Shown here in pieces: positions 1 to 9,756 of a stretch of DNA of 64,000 bases. The DNA comes from a virus. The stretch lies in the IMG/VR virus record IMGVR_UViG_3300000172_000001, positions 1 to 64,000 of that record. One strand, written 5' to 3'. Below the pieces are notes generated by a model. That model did not search any database and had not been told where the DNA came from. It was given only the letters and a program-made list of their open reading frames with translations. How positions within the stretch are numbered: position 1 is the stretch's first letter; every line of letters begins with the position of its first letter. A program made the translations under genes and the position numbers.

Positions 1-2260
1 AGCTAAAGGGGTTCAAGGGGTAGACGGAGACCAAGGTGTCCAAGGACCTACTGGTTTTTCTGGACCAGACGGCCTTCAAGGTATAGATGGAGTTTCGGGA
101 CCTCAAGGGCCTTCAGGAATTTCAGGACCAGATGGAGCTCAAGGATTCTCAGGGCCTTCTGGATCTCAAGGGCCTTCAGGAATTTCAGGTCAAAGCGGTT
201 CTCAAGGATTACAAGGGCCTTTTGGATCAACAGGACTTCCCGGACCGACAGGGGCTTCAGGTATAAGTGGGGCTCAAGGGCTTTCTGGTCCCTCAGGAAT
301 TTCAGGACTTCCTGGGCCAACAGGGCCTTCAGGTATAAGCGGGGCTCAAGGGCTTTCTGGGCCTGTAGGATTTTCAGGCCCTCAAGGTGCAAGCGGTGTT
401 GTAGGATTTAGTGGTCCAGACGGAGTTTTAGGATTACCAGGAAGTGATAATTTAGTAACTAATTATGATTTTGAACATGCAGGTACTAATTTACCTGATG
501 ATGGTGGTATAATTTATGGCTGGATACAAAGTGCTACCTATTCTGTAGGAACTATAATGTCCTCTTTAGTTGACTTAGAGACTGGGCAGAGGAATACTAC
601 TGAGTCGAAGTCAGGGGAAATTTGTTTAACATTAAGTGATGGTCTTGGCCCAATTGATGGTTCCAACGTAATGACCCATCCAAATCATTTAATGCCTATA
701 TCTGATGATGAAAATTATTTTATATCTTTTTATCATAAAAAAACTAATTCTGAAAGTGCGGTGTCTGCTACACTTACTATAACTGAATGGGATATTGATA
801 AAAAATATATTGGTGAATTAGTAACTACAGAAACTTATAGTAGTTCTACTTCCTGAGCTAAAGGTTTAGCTATTATTGGTACCCATGTTGACACTTTAGG
901 TACCATTAATACTTCAACAAGATTTATAGGTATTACTCTAGCTAACGCTACAAGTTCAGAATCACCTGTATATGTAGAAGATATAAGGGTTAGTAGAGAA
1001 CTTTGAGCTGATTCAATTGCAATAGGAAAAATTAGTTCTTTAGATGGATCTACTTATTTTGATCTGGATAATAACGAAATAGGATTAGTGAGTGGATTAA
1101 ATACCGTAAAACTAAATGCCACGGATGGGCTGGTAGCAGAACATAATGGTATTAGACAATTTGACGCTGGGGTTAAAACTGGAAGAGGATACTTTAAAGG
1201 TGGCCATTTAACAGGTAGAATTGCCAGTATCCCTGAACATAACTATTCTTTTAATTTAGGAAACAACACATTTGCTGGAATAGAGGACATAACTATTACA
1301 ATCCCAGCTAATTATACCTTTGATGCTATATCTATGGTTTTTCTTAAAACAGACTTATTTATCTGTGGAGGATATACAGATGTACTGGGATTATCGTCTG
1401 TTCCTCGTATGTATAAAATAAATGTACATACTAAAACAGTTACTTCTCAAGATATTACAGTTCCTGGAGCTTCCACTACAGATTATCCAGCACTATACTC
1501 AATTACTACAGACGGCTCTCTGCTTTATACGGCTATTATCGATGACGAAACCGAAGAAAGCTATTTGTTTAGCGTAGACCCGGACGACATGTCAACACAT
1601 ACACACATTCATACGCTAGCAGTTGCCGCTTCTATGTTAATATGTGATGGTAGTAATATTTGATCGTGTAATGATGGTGCAGCTACTTGAGACACTAATG
1701 CTCTTGAGAAATATAGCATAGCAGGAGATTCCTCTGCTACTATTGCTGGATTTGATGGGGTAATGTGAACAGATCGTATATTATATGATGGTACTTATAT
1801 TTGAACAGCGGAACAAGGTACTTGAAATGGACTTCGTAAAATGGCAAAATATAATATTGACGGAGCGTCCTGAGATACCTCTCTTCCTGCGTGAGGAATA
1901 AAACCGATTTTTTATGATGGTATAGATGTCTGATGTTTTTATGGAGCATCACAATCAGCTAACCCTACATTAGCGCGTTTTAAGCAATCTGGAGATGTTC
2001 CATTTCAATGGCAATCATTGCTTGTATCTACGCAGGTAACTGGCGGGATATTTGCCGGAAGAAAAGCCTATTTAACATTAGCGTCTAGTGCTAGTTTAAC
2101 CATATTTAATACAGAAACAGCGGTAGAGGAGGGCAGTATTCCCGTAGGAAGTGCTTACGCTGGAATCAGAAACGCTGTGTGAGATGGTGCAAATATCTGA
2201 TTCCCTTCAACTAGTGGTGGTTCTGGAGAAAATTTAATTATTAGAAAAATACCAACTTAA
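1..2260 (+). CDS. Tail fibre / collagen-like adhesin, 5' truncated by the window edge
   Basis: The reading frame starting at base 2 is open to the TAA at 2258-2260 if TGA is read as Trp (about 752 codons visible). The first 150 residues are Gly-X-Y collagen-like triplets (GPQGPSG, GLPGPTG), typical of phage fibre shafts. A globular part follows, then a repeated pattern DG-x-x-IW (CDGSNIW, YDGTYIW, YDGIDVW, WDGANIW) that resembles beta-propeller or kelch blades, presumably receptor binding. Twelve in-frame TGA codons fall in the C-terminal half, many at the Trp of the DG..IW repeat, which is the clearest evidence that TGA means Trp. Two Trp are TGG. The gene runs with the next one in the late rightward module. 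Confidence 0.85.
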
Positions 2261-2262
2261 TC

Positions 2263-3141
2263 ATGATAGCATATTTAGATTTAACAAAACTTAACACATT
2301 CCAAGCCGTTAGTGCTAATGCTACTATTAGTGGAACTATTAGCGGTATTAACTATCTATCTGGACTTCCGTTCAGAGATCAATTATTAAATACTACTGTA
2401 ACTCTTGATAATTTTATAAGTGATATACAAACTAAAGTAGATACTATTAGAGACGCATTAGAGCTTATAGATCCTTATGTAGTTACTACGGTTAGTGGAA
2501 TCGGTCTTGTAAACACCTTAACTTCCAGTGGATACTATGATATAGACCCGCAAGTTAGAGCTGTTATACTAGTTAATAATATAGCAGAATCGGGTATATA
2601 TGTAGCCGCTGATTATTATAGAGATCAAAGCCAATTAGTAGCTAGACATCAAGTACATAACGATTTAATTAGTGATTTACATTCTTCTTTTGATCTTACT
2701 GGCGGAACTATTACTCCTAAAAAAAGTATGAGCTCTGCAGCTATATCTTATAAAGGATTATTAGATCATTATTCAACCCACGCATACTGGCCGTCAGATG
2801 CCGCAGCATATTACATACCACTTGCTGGAACTTTAAATGAACAAGCTGCGGTTGATTATTCTACTAAAATGATAGCTCCGTGAGATGGCAAACTACTTGT
2901 GGCCCAAGTATATCCTGACGCCACTGGCGGTACTACGGATATTGACATATATATAAACGGAGCTATTCCTGGAGGAGGGGGCTGAACTAACAAGCAAACT
3001 CTCACAGCAAAGACTCTTACCAACTTTAATTTTTCTGCAGAATTTTCAAAAGGTGATATTATTTCTATTAAAGTAGATCCAGCTACCGCGCCGGCGGCTG
3101 TAACTATAACTTTGAAGTGATTATATGATACTACTTCATAA
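2263..3141 (+). CDS. Virion-associated protein of the fibre locus, unknown function
   Basis: A 292-aa product when three in-frame TGA codons (2881, 2983 and 3118 regions) are read as Trp; with the standard code it stops at 206 aa. The start is the ATG two bases after the fibre stop. No motif is recognised. The C-terminal part is beta-rich (VAQVYPDATGG, IDIYINGAIPGGGG), as in fibre-tip or carbohydrate-binding domains. Position suggests a second fibre or tail-tip component. Confidence 0.75.
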
Positions 3142-3147
3142 TATTAG

Positions 3148-3176
3148 TTGATATTTACCTTAATAATTGTTATATT
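3148..3176 (+). promoter_or_regulatory. Sigma70-like promoter before the lysis/structural operon
   Basis: TTGATA (3148-3153), a 17-nt spacer and TATATT (3171-3176) lie in the 75-nt gap before the gene at 3217. The sequence around the -10 (AATTGTTATATTTAATAAAG) recurs almost exactly upstream of the glycosyltransferase operon at 15925-15955 on the other strand, so it may be a phage-specific element rather than a plain host promoter. Confidence 0.5.
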
Positions 3177-3216
3177 TAATAAAGAAAGATTATACAAACC
3201 AATAAAATAAAGTATT

Positions 3217-3408
3217 ATGGATTTAAAAGATAAAAGAGAGAAGTTAATTGAGGAAAATTTAAAACGAGAACATCTTGTTGATAATTTAAATGAGCAAATA
3301 ACTAATATACAAACTCAAATTGTTTTAGAAAAAGAGGCTCACGACTATACTAGAGGTCAAATAGAGTTATTGGATAAATTACTTAAGGAAAGTACGGAGG
3401 ATAAATAA
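3217..3408 (+). CDS. Small coiled-coil protein, unknown
   Basis: 63 aa, almost wholly charged and helical with heptad-like spacing (LIEENLKREHLVDNLNEQI), so probably a coiled coil. Its TAA overlaps the ATG of the holin-like gene (TAATG), giving translational coupling. In many phages a small coiled-coil protein sits next to the holin; a spanin or holin-regulator role is only a guess. Confidence 0.7.
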   Translation: MDLKDKREKLIEENLKREHLVDNLNEQITNIQTQIVLEKEAHDYTRGQIELLDKLLKESTEDK

Positions 3409-3815
3409 TGTCTGTTTTAAGCAAAGCTTTAGGATCTGTTTTAGGCAAGTCAGGGGTTGGCGAAATTTTAGGCAAGGGTGCTGATATTGTAGGAGAATAC
3501 ATATTAAGTGCTGATGAAAAAGCTGATATGCAAAAGTGGTTGGATGCTGGTCAAATGAAAATTAATTTGGCTGAAGCTTCTCATAAATCTATATTTGTAG
3601 CAGGTTGGCGCCCATTCATAGGCTGGGTGTGTGTCTTTGGCTTAGGGTATCAATATGTATTTGCTCCTATTTTGGGAGCTATACTTGCACTGTTCGGCTC
3701 TGTAGCTATTTTACCTGTATTAGATATGGCAGTATTATTTCCTTTAGTAACTAGTTTACTAGGTATTGGTGGAATGAGAAGCTGGGAAAAATGGAAAGGA
3801 GTTAACACTAAATAA
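3408..3815 (+). CDS. Holin-like membrane protein (GTA_holin_3TM type)
   Basis: 135 aa. The N-terminal half is soluble and helical; residues 65-125 contain the signature FVAGWRPFIGWVC followed by hydrophobic segments and end with GGMRSWEKWKG. This layout matches the 3-TM holin family first seen in gene transfer agents. It lies upstream of an amidase, as expected for a lysis cassette. All Trp codons are TGG. Confidence 0.75.
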   Translation: MSVLSKALGSVLGKSGVGEILGKGADIVGEYILSADEKADMQKWLDAGQMKINLAEASHKSIFVAGWRPFIGWVCVFGLGYQYVFAPILGAILALFGSVAILPVLDMAVLFPLVTSLLGIGGMRSWEKWKGVNTK

Positions 3816-4045
3816 TGAGTACTCTTCTCGAAGGGCATATAGACCCAATTGCGGGATCAAATAATTTTTCAATACAAATAAATGATCATATTGCGAAAAC
3901 TACTTATATTTTAGATGAGACTGTAGAAAGTAGAAAAGAGGGGGAGCTTGTAATTAAAAGAGAACTCTCAAAGTTAGCGAAGAAACATGAAGATAAACTA
4001 TTTCCCAGTTATATACCTATGAGTATGAGTTGTAAAAGCTTATAA
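3815..4045 (+). CDS. Small protein of the lysis region, unknown
   Basis: 76 aa, start overlapping the last base of the holin-like gene. No recognisable domain; the second half is charged and helical (RKEGELVIKRELSKLAKKHEDK). It ends 6 nt before the UCA tRNA. It could be a spanin or a regulator, but nothing in the sequence proves this. Confidence 0.6.
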   Translation: MSTLLEGHIDPIAGSNNFSIQINDHIAKTTYILDETVESRKEGELVIKRELSKLAKKHEDKLFPSYIPMSMSCKSL

Positions 4046-4051
4046 AAGTAT

Positions 4052-4148
4052 GGGTGCGTATTCCCATTTGGTTTATGGGAACGGTCTTCAAAACCGTATG
4101 CCGGGGTCCAAGCCGGTTATGAGGGTTCGACTCCTTCCGTGCCTGCCA
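4052..4148 (+). tRNA. UGA-decoding tRNA (anticodon UCA) with a tRNA-Sec-like architecture
   Basis: 97 nt including an encoded CCA. Acceptor 4052-4058 pairs with 4138-4144; the D stem is unusually long (6-7 bp, TTCCCAT/ATGGGAA); anticodon stem ACGGT/ACCGT encloses the loop CTTCAAA with anticodon TCA at 4088-4090; a long variable arm (CCGG..CCGG) follows, then the T arm GAGGG TTCGACT CCTTC and discriminator G73. Long D stem, long variable arm, length and the CTTCAAA loop are hallmarks of bacterial selC. The amino acid is likely Trp, because TGA codons in neighbouring genes sit at Trp positions. It lies between lysis genes in the module that uses TGA codons. Confidence 0.85.
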
Positions 4149-4182
4149 ATTTTAAATTAAATTAAACCAAAATAAAAAAAAC

Positions 4183-4755
4183 ATGTGGAATATTTGCAAT
4201 ATATTTACTAAATTCAAAAAAGAGGAAGAAATTCCATTAGAAATAAAAGATATGACTAGTGTCCTGCCCTGGCATGAAACTAGGGTATGGGCTAATAGAG
4301 CTTTTAATAGGATTAATAAAATAATTATACATCAAGCGTTAGTGTCTGGTGCTACAGCAGAGTCTGTTAATAACTATCATATTACTCCAGGAGAAAATAA
4401 TCATATTTCACCTAATGGGGCCCCTCACATTTGTTATCATTATGTTATAGAGAAAGACGGCTCAGTGTTGCTTTGTAATAACTTAAGTAGTATTGTTTGG
4501 CACTGTAAAGGCCAAAATACTTCTTCTATAGGTATTCTAGTTATGGGAGATTTTAACGGTGTAGATCATTCAGGAATGGACTCTCACCCTACTAAAGAGC
4601 AATTGCATAGTTTAAAACAACTATTAAATACTCTTTTAAAAAATGAAAAACTAGACTTAGATGAAACAGAAATTTATGGACATGATTCTTTTGGCAAGCC
4701 AGCTTGCCCTGGATATATCCTAATCAACTTTATAAAAAACTTTATTTTTTCTTAG
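4183..4755 (+). CDS. N-acetylmuramoyl-L-alanine amidase (Amidase_2 endolysin)
   Basis: 190 aa. It has the T7-lysozyme/PGRP-type zinc amidase pattern: INKIIIHQA (first His ligand), a YHYVIEKDGSV segment, IVWHCKGQN, and the pair H..C in YGHDSFGKPACPG. It would cleave the amide bond between N-acetylmuramic acid and L-alanine of peptidoglycan for host lysis. No signal peptide or cell-wall-binding domain is visible. It follows the holin-like gene and the UCA tRNA. Stop is TAG. Confidence 0.85.
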   Translation: MWNICNIFTKFKKEEEIPLEIKDMTSVLPWHETRVWANRAFNRINKIIIHQALVSGATAESVNNYHITPGENNHISPNGAPHICYHYVIEKDGSVLLCNNLSSIVWHCKGQNTSSIGILVMGDFNGVDHSGMDSHPTKEQLHSLKQLLNTLLKNEKLDLDETEIYGHDSFGKPACPGYILINFIKNFIFS

Positions 4756-4767
4756 GAGACACTAAAA

Positions 4768-5838
4768 ATGAAAAAATTAATGAGCAGAAGCTTAGACGTA
4801 ACAGATTTTATTCTTAACGAAGACTTACAAAAATTAGCTGAAGTAGTAGAGGAATTATCTGACTCTGTTAAGACAGCTCATGTACAATCACTTGAAGAAC
4901 TTGGAGCGTTATCCGAATCCAATGTAGCTTTAATTTTGTGGCATCCCAGTCATGGGAAATTGCAAAAATTTGCTACTACTACCCCAGAACTTGTAGAAAT
5001 TAATATGGCTTTCTTAGATGAGGAGAAAAACTCGTTACCAGAAGAAGTCGTAAAAATTGCAGCTACTAACTTGACATGTGCCGCTTTTAATTATGGTATA
5101 CAAGTTCCTGAGGGTTTAAAAAATTATCATTCTGATAAATTTGTTCCAAACACTTTAGATATTCGTACTATTAATGAAAAAGCTTTTGTAGAAAAAACTA
5201 GCGAAGTAGTTGAATCAATTGAAAAGTATGCGTGGGCTGAAGAAAAAAAATATCCCTTACATACCGAGTTAGCTGTAAAAAAAGCAGCATCTTATTTTGA
5301 TACACATCATCAAAAAATGGACACAGTTAAGAAAATAGAATTTATAAATAATACTATGGAAGCTGCCCAAGATATAGATATTGAACTTAGTGGTACTGCT
5401 ATTCAAAAATATTCAGAATTACGAGATGAATTTAATGAGGACTTTTTTAATTTAATACAAGTTAGGAAAGGATTTATTGGCGAATCTGACACAGCTAGCC
5501 ACTCATTATATGATGATTTAATAAAACAAGCTGATGACCTTGGAGCCATTAAGACTGCCGAAGCTTTATATAAGATTGATGAGAAGGTAGGATTACTAGG
5601 AAGGTATGGGCATGGAGTAGAAGACCCGATGGTTACTACTATGGCCTTTACTAAGGAAGCCTCCAGAGTAATAGACGGAGTGACAGTTACGAGAGAAAAA
5701 TTAGCTAATGTCCCAGATATGGATTTAGCTGCTGTTGTTGGTAATGGGGTTGTTTCCGAATTACGAGGTGAAGAAGCTTTAGATATTTTAGAATCATTAC
5801 CTACCCCTATTAAAAAAGACGTAATCAATTTATTATAA
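4768..5838 (+). CDS. Putative virion/prohead-associated protein, unknown
   Basis: 356 aa, preceded by a good Shine-Dalgarno (TTAGGAGACACTAAAAATG). Mostly helical and acidic. A central segment (residues about 160-180, KYPLHTELAVKKAASYFD) resembles a YPLHT motif I associate with phage capsid-associated proteins, but I cannot name the family. Followed with 1-nt overlap by a small membrane protein. Position before the actin-like and portal genes fits a structural or internal head protein. Confidence 0.65.
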   Translation: MKKLMSRSLDVTDFILNEDLQKLAEVVEELSDSVKTAHVQSLEELGALSESNVALILWHPSHGKLQKFATTTPELVEINMAFLDEEKNSLPEEVVKIAATNLTCAAFNYGIQVPEGLKNYHSDKFVPNTLDIRTINEKAFVEKTSEVVESIEKYAWAEEKKYPLHTELAVKKAASYFDTHHQKMDTVKKIEFINNTMEAAQDIDIELSGTAIQKYSELRDEFNEDFFNLIQVRKGFIGESDTASHSLYDDLIKQADDLGAIKTAEALYKIDEKVGLLGRYGHGVEDPMVTTMAFTKEASRVIDGVTVTREKLANVPDMDLAAVVGNGVVSELRGEEALDILESLPTPIKKDVINLL

Positions 5839-6146
5839 TGGAAATAATTATTTTAGCCGGAGCCGTATTCATACATGCGGCCGTTTCTCTATATCAAGCT
5901 TTTGTTATTAAAAATAAAAAAATTAATATTAAGAATGATAAATATATACAATATGGTTTAACAGACGAAGGGCCTATACGGGGAAAGCTTAAATCAAAAC
6001 CAGCAGAGTATATACCTGCTGAACAATTTGAAGTACCTATAGAAGAGGTTGATGGTAAAATTATGTTTGATTATGAAGTAGGGGCTTCAAACTTAGCAAA
6101 AAGTATAGATGATGAAATAATTAATAATGCAGGGAGCTTAAACTAA
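5838..6146 (+). CDS. Small single-pass membrane protein, unknown
   Basis: 102 aa with an N-terminal hydrophobic segment (residues 2-24, IIILAGAVFIHAAVSLY) then a charged tail. TAATG overlaps at both ends couple it to its neighbours. No family recognised. Confidence 0.65.
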   Translation: MEIIILAGAVFIHAAVSLYQAFVIKNKKINIKNDKYIQYGLTDEGPIRGKLKSKPAEYIPAEQFEVPIEEVDGKIMFDYEVGASNLAKSIDDEIINNAGSLN

Positions 6147-7126
6147 TGAAAGGATTGGATTGTGGAACTGGTAATTTTGTAGCTGTAGATGAAAACGGTA
6201 TGCGTTTACAACGTAATGCTTTTTTAACTATTGATAAAACTACTACTACTACTAGACAGCTAAATTTATTAAAAGTACCATACGTTGAAATTAATAATAG
6301 ATTGCATATTATAGGTAAGAAAGCGTACGAATATGCCCAAGTTTTTGGTAATAAAGAATTAAGTAGGCCTATGTCTCAAGGGTTATTAAACCCTACAGAA
6401 CAGGATGCTTTTCCAGTATTAAGGGAAATTATATTAGGGTTAGTAGGGAAAGCAGAAAAAGAAAAAGAACGCATAGTATATTGTGTTCCTGGAAAACCTA
6501 TAGATAAAGTCCAAGAAGTTAACTATCATGAAGATGTTTTAAAACAAATAATTGATTCTTTAGGATATGAAGCTAGAGCTATAAATGAAGCAATAGCTTT
6601 AGGATTAGCTGGATTACAAACTGCGGGGTTAACTGGTATTTCTATTTCGATGGGGGCTGGTATGTGTAATTTAGCTATTATGTATGCGGGGATGTCTACC
6701 TTAGAGTTTAGCGTAGCTAAATCGGGAGATTGGATCGATGAAAATGTAGCAAGAGATTGTGGCATTTCCTCAGCTAAAGCTCAGTATATTAAAGAAGCTG
6801 GAGACTACACTATAGCCCCTACTTCCGACGTAGAGCGCACTAGAGAGCAACAAGCTGTAAAAACTTATTATGAAGCTATGGTACGGTACTTACTATCTAA
6901 TATAGCAAATCAATTTGCATCTACAAGTATGCCTAATTTCCCAGACGCAGTTCCCATAATTATTGGTGGAGGGTCTTCAATGGTTAATGGGTTTATCGAT
7001 GTATTTAAGGACCAATTTCAACAAAAACAATTTCCACTAGAGATTAGTGAGATAAAATTAGTAGACGAACCACTTACTGCTGTAGCACGAGGATGCTACG
7101 TAGAAGCTCAGTTAGAGGAGAATTAA
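6146..7126 (+). CDS. Actin-like / MreB-ParM superfamily ATPase
   Basis: 326 aa. ASKHA signatures are visible in order: phosphate-1 GLDCGTGNFV at residues 3-12, connect-1 INEAIALGLAG near 150, phosphate-2 ISISMGAGMCNLAIM near 170 (the usual Asp is replaced by Ser/Met), and the adenosine motif IIIGGGSSMVNGF near 275. The family forms nucleotide-dependent filaments (ParM, AlfA, MreB, phage actins) or acts as Hsp70-type ATPase. It is embedded in the structural module, unlike plasmid segregation genes that sit beside a partner and centromere. Function may be positioning of phage DNA or heads; that is inference. Confidence 0.75.
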   Translation: MKGLDCGTGNFVAVDENGMRLQRNAFLTIDKTTTTTRQLNLLKVPYVEINNRLHIIGKKAYEYAQVFGNKELSRPMSQGLLNPTEQDAFPVLREIILGLVGKAEKEKERIVYCVPGKPIDKVQEVNYHEDVLKQIIDSLGYEARAINEAIALGLAGLQTAGLTGISISMGAGMCNLAIMYAGMSTLEFSVAKSGDWIDENVARDCGISSAKAQYIKEAGDYTIAPTSDVERTREQQAVKTYYEAMVRYLLSNIANQFASTSMPNFPDAVPIIIGGGSSMVNGFIDVFKDQFQQKQFPLEISEIKLVDEPLTAVARGCYVEAQLEEN

Positions 7127-7127
7127 A

Positions 7128-7406
7128 ATGGATAAAGCAGAATATGTATTTGAAAAATACGCAGTAATGAAGGTTCCCAATTGGGCAAAACCTTTTGCTA
7201 AAAATAAAAATAAAATATTACATATTACCAAGCAACCTAAAGATTATAATTTAAAGATTAAGCTTCGAATGTTACAAGGTGGCAGATTAGATTCTTATTT
7301 ATATAAAAATAAAGCTGCATTAAATAACCCAAAGGGTGGTTTATTTAAAGATATAGTAAAACCTAAATGGCGTGAAAGCATCTGGAGAAAACCACTCAAA
7401 AAATAA
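7128..7406 (+). CDS. Small basic protein, unknown
   Basis: 92 aa, very rich in Lys, with tryptophan-containing ends (PNWAKPFAKNKNK, WRESIWRKPLKK). Likely nucleic-acid or protein binding. It starts 1 nt after the actin-like gene, with AGGAG upstream. No family recognised. Confidence 0.6.
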   Translation: MDKAEYVFEKYAVMKVPNWAKPFAKNKNKILHITKQPKDYNLKIKLRMLQGGRLDSYLYKNKAALNNPKGGLFKDIVKPKWRESIWRKPLKK

Positions 7407-7407
7407 A

Positions 7408-7884
7408 ATGTTAATAGAAGACTTACTAAAAATACCAGGCGTAATAGAGCCGGAAACTTTACATAAGCTTTTTCCTAAATTAAATAATTTAGAAAGACAG
7501 CAAGTGTTAGTAATAAAGCTTTTAAGGGAAACTAGACAGGCTTACGAAGACATGGATGTCTTTGAGAACGTATGTTTAGTACTTAATGGTATTAACCCGG
7601 ATGTAGGTAAAACAGAAGGATGCCTTCCTGAATTTATTTGGAAGGCTTTGGATATCATACAAAATATGCATCCTAATTTAGAACTTAGTTTTGAAGTGAC
7701 TCAATATATTAAATTTATGTTTATAGATAATGGATATACCTTTTTCCACCCATTCGCTAATATAGACGATTCTATGCTTGACGTAGTAAAAGATAAAGCA
7801 GGCAGCGGGCCTTTTCCTCTTGAAGAGGATAGGTTGGGTATACAGGCTGCAAAATATTTAAAAATCATGGAGTACATTAAATAA
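7408..7884 (+). CDS. Unknown protein preceding the portal
   Basis: 158 aa from the ATG at 7408, which follows the previous stop by one base; a longer frame from 7372 would overlap the upstream gene and is not preferred. Helical, acidic. The TAA overlaps the portal start. Position suggests a packaging or head-completion role, without sequence proof. Confidence 0.65.
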   Translation: MLIEDLLKIPGVIEPETLHKLFPKLNNLERQQVLVIKLLRETRQAYEDMDVFENVCLVLNGINPDVGKTEGCLPEFIWKALDIIQNMHPNLELSFEVTQYIKFMFIDNGYTFFHPFANIDDSMLDVVKDKAGSGPFPLEEDRLGIQAAKYLKIMEYIK

Positions 7885-9749
7885 TGCCAGTACGTTACTT
7901 AACAGAAAACGACATAGATGAATATAAAGGTAAGAAGTACCCTAATCCATTTTTTGATTTATCACAGAATTTTTTACCAAGAAATATAAAAACGTTATTT
8001 AAGTTCTGTAAAACTTTTTATTATACTAATGAAATTTTACGAAATGTTATTAGTAAGATGACTGAGTATCCTATAACGGATATTATATATGACACCTCTA
8101 TTGAACCAGATATAAAAGAGCTATATGCTAAAGCGTTTAAAAAAGAAATACGCTTAAAGAATTTATTAATTGAAATTGGTTTAGATTACTATACTTATGG
8201 TAACTGTTTTGTATCTGCCTTTCTAAAGCAAAAGAGATTTTTAGCTTGTAATGTTTGTGGTACAGAGGCAGAAATAGCTTCTATGCGTGGGGTAAAATTA
8301 AAGAAATTTGTATTCCAGGCTATCTGTGAAAAGTGTGGGCACGAAACTCCAATGAATATTAAGGATGAACCTTTAACTACAATTAGTAGTTTAAAATTCG
8401 TTAGATGGTCTCCTGAAAATATTGATATAGACTATAACCCTATATCAGGTAATGCTCGTTATTATTATGCAATGCCTAATAAGATTAAGCAAGGAATTTT
8501 AGTAGGGAACATGGCCATACTAGAAGATATACCTGCAGTCTTCTTAGAAGCTTTAAAGAAAAAGAAAAAAATTATGTTAGATAACAATAATTTATATCAT
8601 TTTAAAGCTCCTACTTTAGCAGAGGAAGATATGGGATGGGGCAAACCTCGTATATTAGCCGCTCTTAGACTAATTTATTACCAACAAACTTTAAAACGTG
8701 GTAATGAAGCGATAGCTAATGACCATATTGTACCTAAAAAATTAATATCGCCAGCTAATACAGGCGCTATGGATCCTTATTCTATGATGAACTTAGGGAA
8801 ATGGCGCGCTAATATTGAAGAGCAAGTTAAAAAATGGAGAAGCGACCCTAACCATGTAGGTATTTTTCCTATTCCAGTTCAATATCAAGAGCTTGGTGGA
8901 AATGCTAGATCTCTATTATTAACTCCTGAAATGAAATTTTTAGAAGAAAACGTTATTAACAGTATTGGAGTTCCTGTAGAATTTATTAAAGGTGGAACTT
9001 CGTGGACTGGTTCTTCTATTTCATTACGTATTGTAGAAAATGGATTCCTAACTTATAGAGAAGATATGTTAGATTTCATTAATTATTTTGTTATCGATAA
9101 GATAGTTACCTTATTAAAATACCCTTCAATCGAAATTCAATTGAAGAAATTTAAGATGAGTGATGACTCTCAATCTAAACAATTATCATTACAATTAAAT
9201 GAATTAGGAGCTTTATCTGCGTCTACACTTCTTCAAGACTTTGGTTATTCCGCTGTCGAAGAAGAGATATCTAATACTAAAGAAAATAGCGCAATGATTG
9301 ATCAAGGAATTAAAAAAGCTATTAGAGAAGCCGAGGCTCAAGGCCAAGCTACTGTGATAATGACTAGGTATCAAGCTAGAGCGCAAAAAGCTGCTGAAGA
9401 CGAGCTATTAAGATTAAGAGCTGAAGTTTTTGAAAAAGAACTTATGGAAGAAAATGCAGGCTCCCCAATTGACCCATATGAAGTTATAGAAAAATATGCT
9501 AAAACCCTAATGTTCTTTGGGCCAGAGGAACAAACTCAGGCTATACAGGAAATTAGTAAAACTGCACCAGTAACTGCAAACTTAGTTATGGAGCGTTTAA
9601 ATTATTATATGCAAGCAGCAGAGGTTTCTGAAATTGGCGCCCAGGGAACTCAAACAGAGCCCAATCAAAAAACGCCTGGACAGCGTAATAGTAATAAGGT
9701 AAAAACTGGCCCGGAAAAAACTAAAGGACAAACCAGAGGAACGCCTTAA
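7884..9749 (+). CDS. Portal protein
   Basis: 621 aa. The N-terminal two thirds have the typical portal pattern: a DxYxYGN-like segment (GLDYYTYGNCFVS), LKFVRWSPENIDIDY, KRGNEAIANDHIVP, and VPVEFIKGGTSWTGSSISLRIVENGF. A zinc-ribbon insertion (CNVC at about 123 and CEKC at about 147) is unusual but occurs in large phages. The C-terminal region is helical with a low-complexity tail. It forms the dodecameric DNA channel at the capsid vertex. All Trp are TGG. Start overlaps the previous stop. Confidence 0.8.
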   Translation: MPVRYLTENDIDEYKGKKYPNPFFDLSQNFLPRNIKTLFKFCKTFYYTNEILRNVISKMTEYPITDIIYDTSIEPDIKELYAKAFKKEIRLKNLLIEIGLDYYTYGNCFVSAFLKQKRFLACNVCGTEAEIASMRGVKLKKFVFQAICEKCGHETPMNIKDEPLTTISSLKFVRWSPENIDIDYNPISGNARYYYAMPNKIKQGILVGNMAILEDIPAVFLEALKKKKKIMLDNNNLYHFKAPTLAEEDMGWGKPRILAALRLIYYQQTLKRGNEAIANDHIVPKKLISPANTGAMDPYSMMNLGKWRANIEEQVKKWRSDPNHVGIFPIPVQYQELGGNARSLLLTPEMKFLEENVINSIGVPVEFIKGGTSWTGSSISLRIVENGFLTYREDMLDFINYFVIDKIVTLLKYPSIEIQLKKFKMSDDSQSKQLSLQLNELGALSASTLLQDFGYSAVEEEISNTKENSAMIDQGIKKAIREAEAQGQATVIMTRYQARAQKAAEDELLRLRAEVFEKELMEENAGSPIDPYEVIEKYAKTLMFFGPEEQTQAIQEISKTAPVTANLVMERLNYYMQAAEVSEIGAQGTQTEPNQKTPGQRNSNKVKTGPEKTKGQTRGTP

Positions 9750-9756
9750 GGAGAAT

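Noticed and set aside
48-392. Leu-rich minus-strand frame of 114 aa
   Set aside because: It is the reverse shadow of the collagen-like Gly-X-Y repeats of the fibre; repeated composition explains it.
1740-1952. 70-aa minus frame in the fibre gene
   Set aside because: Shadow of the coding strand in a TGA-rich part; no start site or similarity.
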